Below are positions 1 through 11,434 of a stretch of 64,000 nucleotides of DNA, one piece after another; the first letter of the stretch is position 1, and each line of letters starts with the position of its first letter. Under the pieces are notes generated by a model. The model was not told where the DNA came from. It was given only the letters and a program-made list of their open reading frames with translations, and searched no databases. Source of the stretch: Tulasnella sp. 424 (lineage: Eukaryota; Basidiomycota; Agaricomycetes; Cantharellales; Tulasnellaceae); NCBI GenBank assembly GCA_019633425.1, contig WSUB01000056.1, forward strand, positions 1 to 64,000. Direction: 5' to 3'. The translations under genes were made by a program, and so were the position numbers.

Positions 1-2413
1 CGCCGGAAAGGAGTTGCTGGCCTTGATGAGCAGCCTAGTAAATTGGTCAGGTACGAGATAGGCAGTGAATAATTATTTCTGCACATACACGGAGGATTTT
101 CATTGCCAGCTCCACCATGGACCATTGCTCCTCTGTCAAAGCGAACTTCTTGAGAGGGGCATGTTGCGGAAGGTTTACCATCATGTCGATTGCCTGGGAC
201 AGTGAATAGCTCAGTAACCTTCATTATTAGATGACCAACAAACATACCGGACGGAGCTTCCATGCCCGTTCAAGCATGAAAAACGTGCTTGACCAGTGGG
301 TCCGGACATCCAACTTGAGCTCGTAAGTTTTTGTAACTGACTGGTTAGTACTGCCACCAGCCATAGTCGCTTGGTTGGTTGCATTGATTGTCTTCTGGAG
401 TTCTCTGAATGCTTCCTTCCGTTGGGGTGAAGAACGGACCTTATTTGTAACAAGAATCTGTTAGTTTCGGGCAAGTGTTTTAGAAACTTGAATCTTGTTT
501 ACTCACCGCAACAACAAATCCTCGAATAGCAAGAACTGGGTCCTTCCGAACATCCTGTTCAGAAAACTCAGCACTTGAAGCAATGGCTTCATCAGTGAAT
601 GCTTGGTGTTGAGAGAGGGCGGAAAGGACGTCGTTCACAGCAAGGTTATAGATGTGGGGCATGCAGCTAGCATCCAACATAGCAAAGTTGGTGAGGTGGC
701 AGTAAGGAAAGGAGAGAAGTACAACAATACCGTATGTGATTCCCATCATCCGAAAACTGCTCCTCAGACAGGCCAGCGACTTGAACGAGGTACGCAAGCT
801 CTGACATCATGGTGTCATTATTTGACGCATTGTCCGTAGTCATCCAACCGATCTGCACCAGAGACGTATTAGAAGCGTATTAGAAACTTGGTAGCAGAGT
901 GGTATACCTTTTTCACAATCCCCATGTCGTTACACACATCAAATACGACTCTAGCAAGGTTCAGTCCGGAGTGAGAGCCTTGGAGAAGCTTGAAGCCGAT
1001 GAGTTCATTCTCAAGGCACCAGTCACTTCCGGATGTTGAGATGTAGTGGGCAGTAACCGCCAGGTAGGCGTTCATTGTATCCGAGGTCCAGGTATCACAG
1101 GTTAGACTTATCCACCCAGGGCAATCCTATGAATGTTACAGGGTTCGTAAAATGGGGGAGCGACTTCAGAAGCAAAACTTACACGTAAGCGAGCCCTAAC
1201 TTCCTCCTTTTCCTTCTCAAACTCCGAAAGTGCAAGCTCGCTCATCTTCGTCCGGCCAGGGATATCATTGGAGTTGATCTCCGGCTTGAGGAGCAGAATA
1301 AGATCACGAAATTCTGGGAGTTCCACAGTCGAGATTGGCTAGGTTGACGGTAAATAAGTCTTATTTCCGGTACCAAATTCAAAGACAAAACACGTACGAG
1401 ATCACATGCGGAGATTAGCTTAAGGCACGCTAACGCAAGCCCGGCTGCCGTATACCTCGCCGGCTGATCAATGTTGGGCTGAAGATGATTGTCGATGGTT
1501 GTCTGGAAGAGCTGGTTTAGAATTGATTTCGGATCATCTGCTGATTCGATTTGAAGAAGCTTTTCGTATTTTTTCGGGTGTTGCCTCCTGAGGTGGTTGC
1601 GAAGAGTGCTGTTCCCAGTGGAAGCTCCGTACGCTGGAGAAGCAAAACTGGTATCCTTTTCCGCTATTTTTCTGCTAACTGCACGAGTATCAATAGCAAG
1701 ACAGGCCAGCACAAACTTACTCGCAGACTCTGCAATATCGTTTGTCAGTGGCTGATGATGCTTCGGTAACAAAGAAGTGAATCGCGGAGGTCTTCCGTCG
1801 CTGTTGTGACTGTGCAGAAATCTCGTCATCAACACTACTAATATCAGACTCCCAACCTAGATGATAGAATAAATATCACACTTCACATTAGAATCGAATG
1901 GGCTGACATACCGGCATCAGTTGTGCTCGGGGTAGGTGGAAGTTCAGGCTCGATGATTGTAGTTTGCGTCCTCGGCTTGGAAGTTGAAGCGGTCGCTGTA
2001 CAGGTACCAAATGAATATAGGTCGGTCAGTGATTCCAGTGCAGGTATAACAATGTAAATACCTGCTGGGCCTTTTGAAACACGCTTTCCTTTTTGAGACC
2101 CTTTAGCTTTCTTTGTGGCTCGTTCCTCCTGCTCATTAGCGTCGGCTTCCTGTTTCCGTTTGGTCGGTACGCGCTTGCGGCCGGATGAGCGCGAGCTTTC
2201 CCCTTGTTCTGCTGAGTGCTGCAGTCTTGTTGATTCAGTCTCACTGTCGATTTCGATTGGGGTGGATGGATCTCGACCAGCTGCCCAAAGAGTCGACGTT
2301 AGTTAAAAGGGACTCGGCGCACGTAATATTCAAGGGTCTTTACCTCCGCCTCGGACGCGTCGACGGAATTCCAGGGTAGACCCGTCTGAGACTCCCAGAG
2401 ATGATAGGAGCAT
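1..2413 (-). CDS. hAT-family transposase with BED zinc finger (C-terminus cut by window edge)
   Basis: Cut-and-paste DNA transposase of the hAT superfamily. Joining at least 12 exons (introns about 50-65 nt) gives an open frame with no stop. A Ser/Lys/Glu-rich N-terminus is followed by a BED-type finger near 1750-1580 (CRVC, then about 30 residues later H-x4-H in LRNHLRRQH), which binds DNA. The RNase-H fold follows: TCDTWTS near 1095 holds the first catalytic Asp, TTDNASNN near 840 the second, CMPHIYNLAV near 660 is the conserved CxxH motif, and DVRTHWSS near 300 the conserved R/W motif. The final catalytic Glu and the C-terminal dimerisation domain lie left of position 1. The start ATG (2413-2411) is the least certain part and relies on a first intron ending near 2281. 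No lesion was found in the visible part, so the copy may be young. Terminal inverted repeats and target-site duplication cannot be judged. Confidence 0.85.
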
Positions 2414-2549
2414 GTTGTGTTGCAAGGGGCCCGACGAATAGTTGAAGTAATAGACCGAAAACGAAGATGGAATCGAGGGGATGGAGGAGGCTATTGATAC
2501 CGCATTACAGTAGTCTAGGATGGAAGATGATAGACAAATCCCTTTGGGT

Positions 2550-3117
2550 TCATTTTTTAGCTCGATGGACTAGATGAATGATAACCAGACTCTCAACTTA
2601 CGTATCGGAAGGCAGTGTTCCTTCACCCCTCGGGCAAAGATTGTAATGACGGCCGAAGTGCTGTTGCGGAATTCTAGGGGAGTGCGCGAGCGGATGTTGT
2701 ACCGTAGAATTACTTTCTTCATCTTGAGAGGTCCAAGGCGTGAGACGTGGCTCCGATGATAGTATCGGCGATGGGAGAAAACTAGACGGCCAAGCTGCAA
2801 TGTTGAAGGAGAGAGTGCATGCACTACCGAATACGGGTTAGTACAGGATAGACCGAATTAAAATTTTACGAGCTCATACCAGTTGTGATAAGAAACGCGC
2901 CCGCCAAAGCTACAAGATAAACGCAGAACGACGCAATACTGGATGGTGATACGCTGGGCGCTACAATGGAACGAAGAAGTAAACCGATAGGGCGTGACCC
3001 TACAATGGCGAATACAAAGAAGATAAAGGAGATAACGCCGGCATTACAGGCAATGCCAGTATCAAGGGGAGGGTGGAAGGATGATGCTGTAAAGCGAGTG
3101 CGAGCTCTTGGACGCAT
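2550..3117 (-). CDS. possible small membrane protein, unknown
   Basis: I do not recognise this. An ATG at 3117 opens a frame with two hydrophobic stretches (VISFIFFVFAIV and FCVYLVALAGAFLI) that could be membrane segments. A plausible intron (donor GTATGAG near 2877, acceptor near 2822) joins it to a second open stretch, and a second short intron would end it at a TGA at 2550-2552. The product would be about 160 residues. No family motif is visible and exon 2 looks weakly coding in every frame. It lies just upstream of the transposase on the same strand, so it could be a host gene remnant or chance. Confidence 0.25.
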
Positions 3118-4457
3118 GGGAGATGTAGAGAGTTGTCGAGGACTTGGGAGGGATTGTCCACCGGGGACTAATTGTCCGTGTCCTCTTATACCTCTGGTGT
3201 GCTTTCCTCGCAGGTGATACCGCCACTGTTGCTCGTGTTACTGCCAGCTGGCAAGCTGGACGCCAATAGGGAATGTCAGCAAGCCCGACCGCTACTTCCC
3301 AACAAGCGATTCATATACCATCAACGCCCAGCCAGACCTCAAGCCTGCGAGGAAAGAGAGTACACAGCGAGCCTTGCCGGAACTTGCACGATCCCGGGCT
3401 ACTTACGCTGGACCAAAGTAAAATATGTCAAATTCGCGTTGCTAGGTCGGTGAGAAGCATTTGACACCGATCGCGGATGAGGCAAGATTGGGAGGGAGGA
3501 CCGATCTTTGGCGGCCCGATTCGTCGCCGGAGAGCCCTTAAAGTGACGTCAATTTGAACCAGTTTGGTTCAGGTTCGGTTCGGTCTTTGAACTGGTTCTC
3601 CCATAGCCCTACTCCGGTTTGTGGTTCTGGTTTGGAACCGAACCGAACCTGAACCGAACCGACCGAACCGGTCTTAGAACCGGTTTTGCCCAAACCGGCG
3701 GCATCACTAGCTATTCGGGGGTTCTCGCACTGGCGAGGCAAGCTGTCGAAGGCTTCGGATCCTTCACAATACTTCGGCAATCCTCATCTTTGAAGGCGTG
3801 TACCCGACTTGAGAGAGGGATACAAGGACCTGGGTATCTGAAGTCGACCCCTCTCAATCCCCCCCTCCGCAGCTCGCACATAGGTGTCCCCCCGCCATCG
3901 AAAATAGAGATTCGAAGATGGAAATGGAAACGGAATTTGGATAGAATTTTGGACACGCAGAGTCATCCCATCACTGGTGCCAAACTCTACGTGCTTTATG
4001 GTGGACCGAGGTCGGCTATTACCGTTCATGGAGCTGCGGATGCGCCCCATGACTGAATTGGACGACACGGAACAAAGAACTATACCACGGCGGACCCTTC
4101 TTGCACTGGCTTACCGAGCAAGTATCTCTTCGGGTCCGAGCAGTCACGGTCGTTGGTTTCTGAAAGCGGTATAGTACGTGGCATGTGACTCTGGCATCCC
4201 CAAAAAATCTTTCATTCGCTCGCCCCAAAGTCTATGATTTTAGGAAACATTTCCATCTCTTCTACTGTGATTCAATTTCGAGTGGATGGACAACACTACT
4301 CTCCCTTTGAGTCAACCCCAACAGCTCCGAAATTCCCTCATCCGTCCAACTCCCTGTCGCCGCCACTTAAAAGGCCTCAATAGGACCCTGGCAACTGGTT
4401 GTATAAGACTCACACTCTCCCCCCAACCATCCTTCCCTTCACTCTCGCTCCCTCAAC
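3118..4457. other. intergenic, no supported gene
   Basis: Holds the GGTTCGG inverted repeat (listed separately) and the promoter of the caspase-like gene. A TA-rich motif (TATAAG) near 4401 and pyrimidine-rich tracts at 4415-4455 precede the ATG at 4458. Open frames here are short and show no family features. Confidence 0.6.
3566..3655. repeat. inverted repeat of GGTTCGG-type units (hairpin)
   Basis: An 18-nt arm GGTTCAGGTTCGGTTCGG at 3566-3583 has its exact reverse complement at 3638-3655, with 54 nt between. Further GGTTC/GAACC units flank both arms, from about 3556 to 3698, so a longer imperfect fold-back is possible. It does not sit at the end of a recognisable gene, so a plain terminator role is unlikely. 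A degenerate non-autonomous element is one possibility. Confidence 0.75.
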
Positions 4458-6237
4458 ATGGCTCGCCTCGCTCGTTCAAGCAGTATCATCTCCCGCTCAC
4501 CCTTTTCAACAGAAGAGAGGGCCATTCAGTGGCTTTTGAAAGTACTCGCATACCCGGACATGATTGAGAACTGCTACACCAGAACCCTTCTAAAAAAGTG
4601 GAACGCGTTTTGCCAGTACGTGGCCTCAGCGTCCCCTCTATATTACTCGATCGGTCAAATTCTAAAAGGCTCTTGCTGGTGTCCTCAGGCTAGTCAACGA
4701 GGGCCAAGGCGTACCCATCAACGACTCCCCGGGTTCGAAAAAGAGAATCTTGGTGGTAGGTCAAATTTTGAACGATACCACCCACCTATGGCACGGCTAA
4801 ACACAACCGTCATTTTAAGATCAGCGTCTCGGCGTACACCCAACCGTGGAAAGCAATGCAGGGGTCCCAGACTGATTGGAAGTTCTGGACAATGCTAGGC
4901 ATGAGTAAGTGGTAGACAACAAGGCATGAAACCCCCGTAATATGGAGCTTTGCTGATCTGCCCTCCTTGCTACAGTGGCTGGGTGGAATGTTGAAGTTAT
5001 AGCCGATTCGCTTCCTATCTGGGACCCTACGAGACAGCCAACCAGGGAGAACATCGTGAGTTTACTTCTCCATGACGAATCGGCCTCACCCAATGTTCAA
5101 CCTCTACCCACAGCTGAGCTTTGCTCGGGAACATCTCAAAGAGAACAAGGAAGGCGACCAGTTCGTAGTAGTCTGTGAGTTGGCCTAGACAACCTTCAGC
5201 CACGTAAGTCTTTCATCTGACTAAAGTACTATCCGTCTAGTCTCTGGGCACGGCGATAATGAAGGTGAGTCTCTGGGCTCGCATCTACCGCGTACTGGTC
5301 TGATATAAGCGACGATCTCAGGGCTCGTACTAGCAGATGGAAGCCATATCTCTCCTCAGGTAGGTCGATGATCGACCTCTTCCGGTGAGGCGATGCACTG
5401 AACAGTCTTTCGCTTATAGGAGCTAAGGGCTTGGTTCGTGAAGCCACTGGTATCTGGAACTCGTCTCTGGGTAGGTAAACTATGCTCTCCATGACGATCA
5501 TTTTAATGACCTAGTATTTCCCTCTGCAGACCTTCTTTGATGTGAGTGACATGCACGGATCGCCTTCGAAGAACCTGATTGACCTAATATTTCTCTAGTG
5601 CTGTGAATCTAGCAACATGCTAGGTAGGTTTCACGGAGCATCGCCAATTATACAGATGTCTAATGGCATTGCAGGTCTTCGGCATAAAGTTGTATACGAC
5701 AAGAACCAAGCTACTGGCTATCAAGCCGCTCAGGGTTACACGGGAGGCAAGGATGGAGATATACGAGGCGCAGTGGTGAGCACAGGGCAGAACGCGGGCC
5801 CATAGGCAAGGCACGATCTTTCCTGACTTCCGAATTAGATCTCAATTGGTAGTGCTGCCGGTTCTTCCGGTGAAATGGATCTCGAAGACCCGGACATGCC
5901 GACCCAGCCATTGCACTGTGGGCCTTTGGCTTGGGGAGCCTACTATTTCTGTGAGTCATCGCCCGCCGGCGATACTCTCCGGGCACTCGTATACCTCTTG
6001 CTAACCACGCTAGTAGATTCCTTCAGCTGCAAGGAGGGCGAGCCGCTGCTGGCGGGGTTTTCCCCTCTCATGGAGACAATCCTCGAGCCTCGTCCGGGGC
6101 AAGAAGTTCAGGTGAGCCGTGGAAGTCGACAGCCTGCCTTCATCAACGTTCTAATGTCTTGTGTGATTTGTCCTTAGATCACTACATCGTCGAACCTCCG
6201 AGAACCGGCGTTGCCAATGCTCCGAGCTCTCTCGTAA
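4458..6237 (+). CDS. caspase-like (peptidase C14, metacaspase-type p20) protein, copy 1
   Basis: Predicted cysteine protease of the caspase/metacaspase fold, about 322 residues in 14 exons. After a ~65-residue N-terminal region comes the first core strand KKRILVISVSAY, then the helix-rich segment (WKFWTMLGM), then FVVVFSGHGDNE with the catalytic His (about residue 154) and LWTFFDCCESSNMLGL with the catalytic Cys (about 194). Classical metacaspases have DSCHSG at the Cys; here it is DCCESS, so the dyad is kept but its surroundings differ. The C-terminus (LHCGPLAWGAYYF, SCKEGEPLL) matches copy 2 at 8271-10048. No prodomain is seen. His and Cys lie in exons of 24 nt (5241-5264) and 25 nt (5599-5623), with a 12-nt exon (5530-5541) coding TFFD just before the Cys exon. 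Family assignment rests on the two catalytic blocks and their order; substrate and role are unknown. Confidence 0.75.
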
Positions 6238-8270
6238 CCTGTGACTTTAGCATGATCTCGTCACGTTCCACTTGTCCAACCGTTCTGATTCCGCTCACCA
6301 TTTTCCATCACGCCACGCATTCTTCACTACCGCGCATCCTTCCATCCTGTCAGAACATATATAATCCTATACTATACGCTGCTAAAAGAGAACGTTATAT
6401 TTTTTGCTTGCTGTCTGGGACTTTGGCATGGCTGGCAAGGTGGAGTCCTGCTCTCACGCGTCTAGCTTCGTCCTCTCTTGTACGACGCTGTGCAACTCAC
6501 TTTCACATTCGGGACATCATTACACCCGGCGAAAGACCCTCCATATGTGGATTGTTCGCTTTGGGCTAGACTAAAAATCGGGGAGCTCCAACGGAATCAA
6601 TCCGAGGTACTATTCCGGTCAGATCCGTGAGGGCCTCTCGATGCACATTTGAGTGACGGTGTTTGTTCCCTTCCATTTATAAGAGACAAACCTAATAACT
6701 TTAATATTTTTAATTGTTCTCAAAGCGTCTACCCACGTTGGGATCTGCCCTGAGATAGCTACTTACGGTTGTAACCGGTTCTTAGTGGCGAATCATCGCC
6801 ACTCATGTGTTAGTTAGTGATATGAATATTGTCTGGTTTATAGTGGGTAACAGTCACTAGCGGGCAAAGGAGACCCTCAGCACGCATGCAGCTGGTGCAA
6901 TAGTTTCCATAGAAGTGTAAACCGCACATGCCAACTTAGGCTCTTGTGATCATATGACCCCATTCTTGTTATTCGTGGTTTGGTAGGCGCTATCGATTCT
7001 CAATGTGGCAGGCCGGTCCCATTGCACGTTGATGATACGGATCGTGACGGACCCGCGTCGGGTTGACGAAGTTAGCTTCACTCTCACGGCTCTCGGCCCC
7101 TCTTCAATCATGATCCTGTTGTGCAATGTAAAGGGCAAGGGTGGCCAACTTAAGCGAAGCTTATGCAGGGATTTGACATGGGCAAGGTTGACAGGAGTTC
7201 GCGGGAGTCGAGCTTACGCAATGCTGTCCAGGCTTCGTCCGCTGATGGGTGTGAAGCGACGAACGGATGAGGCTAAGGTCGATTGAACCGAATTAGCAAC
7301 AGTCAAATGCCGCCACCCCAAAAGAACATTCGATAAACAGCGAGCCTCGTTCCATCGCGCAAATGGGGTCGTCGGGACATCCGACAACATGTCCTTTCGA
7401 AGACGTTTCCGAGGACCTCGATGGAGAACTCGGGATCCTCCGTTAGCGCTGGGAGGCTGTCTGCGATGTCGTTCGTCGACTCTTATCTGATATATACCTA
7501 CACTCTTGTGAGGTCTCCTGATCCGCAAGCGTCATCTGGAGAAGCTATTTTCCTGATCTCCCCCCCCATGTAGCTCAAGCCAGAAGTCAAACAATTCCTC
7601 GTAATCACGCGATTGCTACTCAATCTACAATCTGGTGAGAGATACAAGGACGTGCTGCCACGTAGCCTGCGCGTTTCAATCGTCCCCGATCCTAAAAGTT
7701 CCCCTCCATTGCACCCGACTGTCTTGATGGAATGAATAGAACTTGGAAAAAGAGAGTAGAAAATCTTTTCGCTGGCTCATAATTTTTTTATAGGTCCCAA
7801 GACAGCACAAGATCATGTGGGTCGAGTGTTCGGGGAAGAGGCCCTGGACGAGGTCCGTAAGAGTCGAAGCGAAAATGCAGAATGCCAAGTAGTGACTATG
7901 GTCCCCAAAAACGCCTTCACGGTCATTTCCCTGCACCTATCGGTTGGGTGCTTGTTCCTCGAGTGGGGTCACGCTATAGTGGCTGTTGGATTTTTTTTTC
8001 TTTATAATGCGGAAACTTCCGCATGCAGCTAAAAATGGGGGTTCCCGCCAGCACATCCTAAACCCGCGGCCGAGGCCTTGGGTCCAGCCACAAGACTGCT
8101 TGGCACACGGTTATCAGTTAGTGCAGCCTACGGACAACTGGAAAAGGAATTCCCTCAAGGATGCGTCAAGACGACCCAAATGATCAAAGGGTCCCTTCTG
8201 GGAAGCAACTCAGTCCACCCTATAAAGCCTTGCTCCTTCCCTCATCTCATAGACTCTCCCCACCAACATC
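6238..8270. other. 2 kb gap between the caspase-like paralogues, no supported gene
   Basis: No open frame here carries recognisable features or convincing splice joins. The first part is the 3' flank of copy 1, with an AT-rich stretch near 6690-6720. The last part is the promoter of copy 2, with a TATA-like TATAAAG at 8221 about 50 nt before the ATG. Confidence 0.55.
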
Positions 8271-10048
8271 ATGGCCCGCCACCGAAGAAACCAGAGCCTG
8301 AGCGTATATCGCTCCCCATTCTCTACCAGTCACAAAGCAATACAGTGGCTTTTCAGCATCCTTACATGCCAAATTCTGATCCGCAACTGCTTTACTGCTG
8401 GACTTCTAAAGAGGTGGAATCAGTTCTCCGAGTGCGTTCATCCCGCGGATTCAACTCCCAACTCTTACATTTGTCTGTAGGCGAGCTCGATCCATTCAAA
8501 GCATACGCAGACACGAAGCCGGTGGCCCCAAAAGGAGGATGCTACTTGTGCGTCTAGTTCTACGTGGATAGAGGCTGCAGATGTGAGAGAATTCACGATC
8601 TGTGTTGCGTCCGGCATTTCAGATCAGCGTCTCGGCGTACACTGATGGATGGCGGGTATTGCTCGGGCCCAGAACCGATTGGAGGCTCTGGGCAATGCTT
8701 GGGACGAGTGAGTGATGGACTGGCGAGAAATCCATGGCTTGGACTGAGACGTGCTTCTTAGTGTCTGGTTGGAACGTGGAAGTGGTGGCCGATTCGCTCC
8801 CAAACGCGGACCCTACTAGGTACCCAACCAAGGAAAATATTGTACACAGCCCTTTCTACAGGCCAATCAACTACGACCTGACGCCCAACCTCTCCTCTTA
8901 GTTGCGTTTTGCTCGAGCCCATCTAAAAGAAAACAGAAAGGGAGACCAATTCATCATAGTTTGTGAGTTAACCTGTCTGTTCTCGACTGCGTTAGCTTTT
9001 ATTCTATCTAACTAGGATAACCGTTTAGACTCGGGCCACTGCGACGATCAAGGTTAGCCTTGATGCTTATCCAGAGCGCATCTTCATTATCGGTCTCACG
9101 GAGACAACTGTGCCTTAGGCCTAGTGCTGGCTGATGGAAGTCATATATCTTCTCAGGTCGGTATACGACTGGTATCTACTACCGACGCAGTCTACTCAAC
9201 CGGGGTTTCTCGTTCAGGAGCTACGGGATTGGTTTGTCACGCCTCTAGTGTCTGGATCTCTTCTCTGGGTAGGGGGACCATTCTGGCAATTATAATCCAC
9301 CATACTAACATAGCCTTCTCTTCCAGGCATTCTTTGATGTAAGTTACCAGCATGGATTGTGCTCAAAACCCGCGATTGACATAGTGTTCCTCAGTGCTGC
9401 GCATCCAGCAACCTGCTAGGTGAGGTTGGACGGCGTCAGTCGATGGAATCCGCAGCTCACAGCGTTTCCAGGGCTTCGGAATAAGGTCTTGTGCAATGAG
9501 GACCAAGGCATTCGATATCAGTCTCCGGAAGGCCAGGCGGAAAACAGGGGCCAAGATGCTCAGGGTACAGTGGTGCGCACAGAAACGATGATGGGGCAAA
9601 GTGCGGTCCTTCTGACAGCAGAATAAGATATGCATTGGTAGCTCAGCTAGTGTCTGTGGCGAAATGGATCTCAACGATCCGCTTGTTCCATCATTGAACT
9701 CCGAACCGCTGCAATGCGGGCCGCTTGCTTGGGCAGCACACTACTTCTTCCGTGAGCAAGCATCCTTCATCTATACTTAGGCTCTTCTGCAACCCTTACT
9801 AACTTGGTTTTAGATTTTGTTTGTAAAGAGGGTGAACCGTTGCTCGCCAATTTTTTGCCCCTTCTGAAGAATGTGCTTGCAAGCGGTGAAGGACAAGAGG
9901 CCCAGGTGGGCATAATGACCGGCATTCTACTTTCGCCGTCGTTCTAACGCGTCATATGCTTTGTTCGTAGATCACCATATCTACAATTCTTCAGGATCCG
10001 GCTTTACCTTCGCTCCGACCTCTCCCTTCAACTGCAACTTCCACGTGA
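8271..10048 (+). CDS. caspase-like (peptidase C14, metacaspase-type p20) protein, copy 2
   Basis: Paralogue of the gene at 4458-6237, same strand and same 14-exon layout, about 332 residues. Shared blocks include RSPFST, ISVSAYT, GWNVEV.ADSLP, HLKEN..GDQF, GLVLADGSHIS, ELR.WFV.PLVSG, SSN.LGLR.KV, CKEGEPLL and DPALP.LRPL. The His block reads IIVYSGHCDDQ (His about 155) instead of SGHG, and the Cys block reads AFFDCCASSNLL (Cys about 195). Both catalytic residues are therefore kept, but the Gly after the His is replaced by Cys. The His exon (9029-9052, 24 nt), the FFD exon (9327-9338, 12 nt) and the Cys exon (9395-9419, 25 nt) have exactly the same lengths as in copy 1. The segment between residues 54 and 70 has diverged strongly. 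No stop or frameshift was found, so both copies look functional. Confidence 0.75.
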
Positions 10049-10498
10049 TTTGGACGCGTTTCACTTGTTCATCATCCTTCCACTCTGTTTGGTATCTCCC
10101 ATGACTTTGGCATTTCCTATTGGCACTCATCTTCTCGTTCAATCACCTCACGTTGTACCATGTATTATATGGGGGACCGTCGTTTCTGGGCTGCACGAGA
10201 AATCGTTAGCGCCGTCGACTCGCTATCATTCTGACATACGTAATCAATAAGCACAGTGCTGTAGAAGACTATTTGATAAATTACTCTCTGCTCAATCGTC
10301 GGTCTGGCTAAACCTCCCACACTTCAACCCTTCCAAGGGGCGCCCTGTTTGGAGACGCCGACGGGGTCACACGCTCCGTCAGCTCGCATCCACGTCTGTG
10401 CTTTGATTTTGGACTGCGCTTACATCCCTCCACGAATCGCCCCGCCCCCTTCCTCACCATCTGTGTACACAATCCCCCACTCTGTCCACGATCTAAAC
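10049..10498. other. intergenic between caspase-like copy 2 and RER1
   Basis: Holds the 3' flank of the caspase-like gene and the RER1 promoter. A pyrimidine-rich stretch (10436-10480) precedes the RER1 ATG. An open frame from 10349 runs in phase into RER1, but the RER1 homology starts at the second ATG (10499). Confidence 0.6.
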
Positions 10499-11434
10499 AT
10501 GAACTCTGCAGACTTTGGTGGTGAAGGCCCTTCAGTCCCAGAAGCGCTGAAACCGCTTATGGCCCAGTACGAAAAGTACAGCAGAATGTTGCAATACCAG
10601 GTGGATCGGACGACCCCACATACCATCAACAGATGGCTCGCTACCGCTGGCTTGAACGCCCTATTCTTATTAAGAATTGTATTCGCTCAAGGAGTGAGTC
10701 GTTTCCCTGAATTGGCTCTGCGATTACGCCAGCTAACTTTTTTGGTGGCCGCTATGTGTAGTGGTACATTGGTGAGCAGTTTTCCATAAGCCCGACGAAC
10801 CCATAAGTCACCCCACTAATAATATATCCTCTCAATCAATGGCCACGTATAGTATGCTGTAAGTTTACATTATGCGGGTAATTGTTGCCTGTAATCTCAC
10901 GTTCGCGTCGACAGATGCACACGCAATCTATCTACTCAACCTCCTTCTCGCTTTCCTCCAACCAAAGTTCGATCCGTCGCTGGAACAAGACCTTGCCGCG
11001 ACGAATGTCGAAGAAGGCGGGGATGAGTTGCCCACGACGAACGGACATGGGCTTGATAGCAAGGATGACGAGTTCCGACCCTTCGTCCGACGGTTACCCG
11101 AGTGGCAGTTCTGGCAAGTTGCAGCCTTACTCTTCATTCGTCTGAAAAATATTAACTTCCTACTACTAGGTTGTCCGCGACAAAATCAACGTTGATCTCC
11201 TTGGTTTGCTCCTTCTTTGTGGCTTTCGATATTCCCGTGTATTGGCCCATTCTGGTCATGTACTTCTTCGCCTTGTTTGCTATCACTATGCGGAGGCAAA
11301 TCCGGTATGTGGAGCTTACTCTGACAGACATCCTGATCGCTCATTCACGCTGTGCTGGATTTAGCCATATGATCAAGTACAAGTATATCCCATTCGACTT
11401 CGTCCGCAAGGAGAAGTATGGATCCCGACGATAG
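10499..11434 (+). CDS. RER1: RER1, Golgi-to-ER retrieval receptor
   Basis: Polytopic early-Golgi protein that returns escaped ER membrane proteins via COPI vesicles. The model gives 204 residues, close to the family's usual ~190-200. Family hallmarks in order: N-terminal helix YSRMLQYQVDRTTPHTINRW, QGWYIVCYAHAIYLLN, LLAFLQPKFDPS, an acidic insert, EFRPFVRRLPEWQFW, FDIPVYWPILVMYFF, then MRRQIRHMIKYKYIPFDF. Exons: 10499-10693, a 10-nt micro-exon (10762-10771), a 6-nt micro-exon (10853-10858), then from 10915. The micro-exons are needed to code WYIVCY, which is conserved in yeast and animal Rer1. The intron at 11114-11169 starts with GC (GCAAGT) and ends with AG; no GT donor keeps the WQFW-LSATK join. 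A last GT-AG intron splits QIR-HMIK. Converges on the ASTE1-like gene. Confidence 0.95.

Noticed and set aside
3619..4056. 145-codon open frame over the GGTTCGG repeat
   Set aside because: Starts within the repeat, has no recognisable features and no splice partner.
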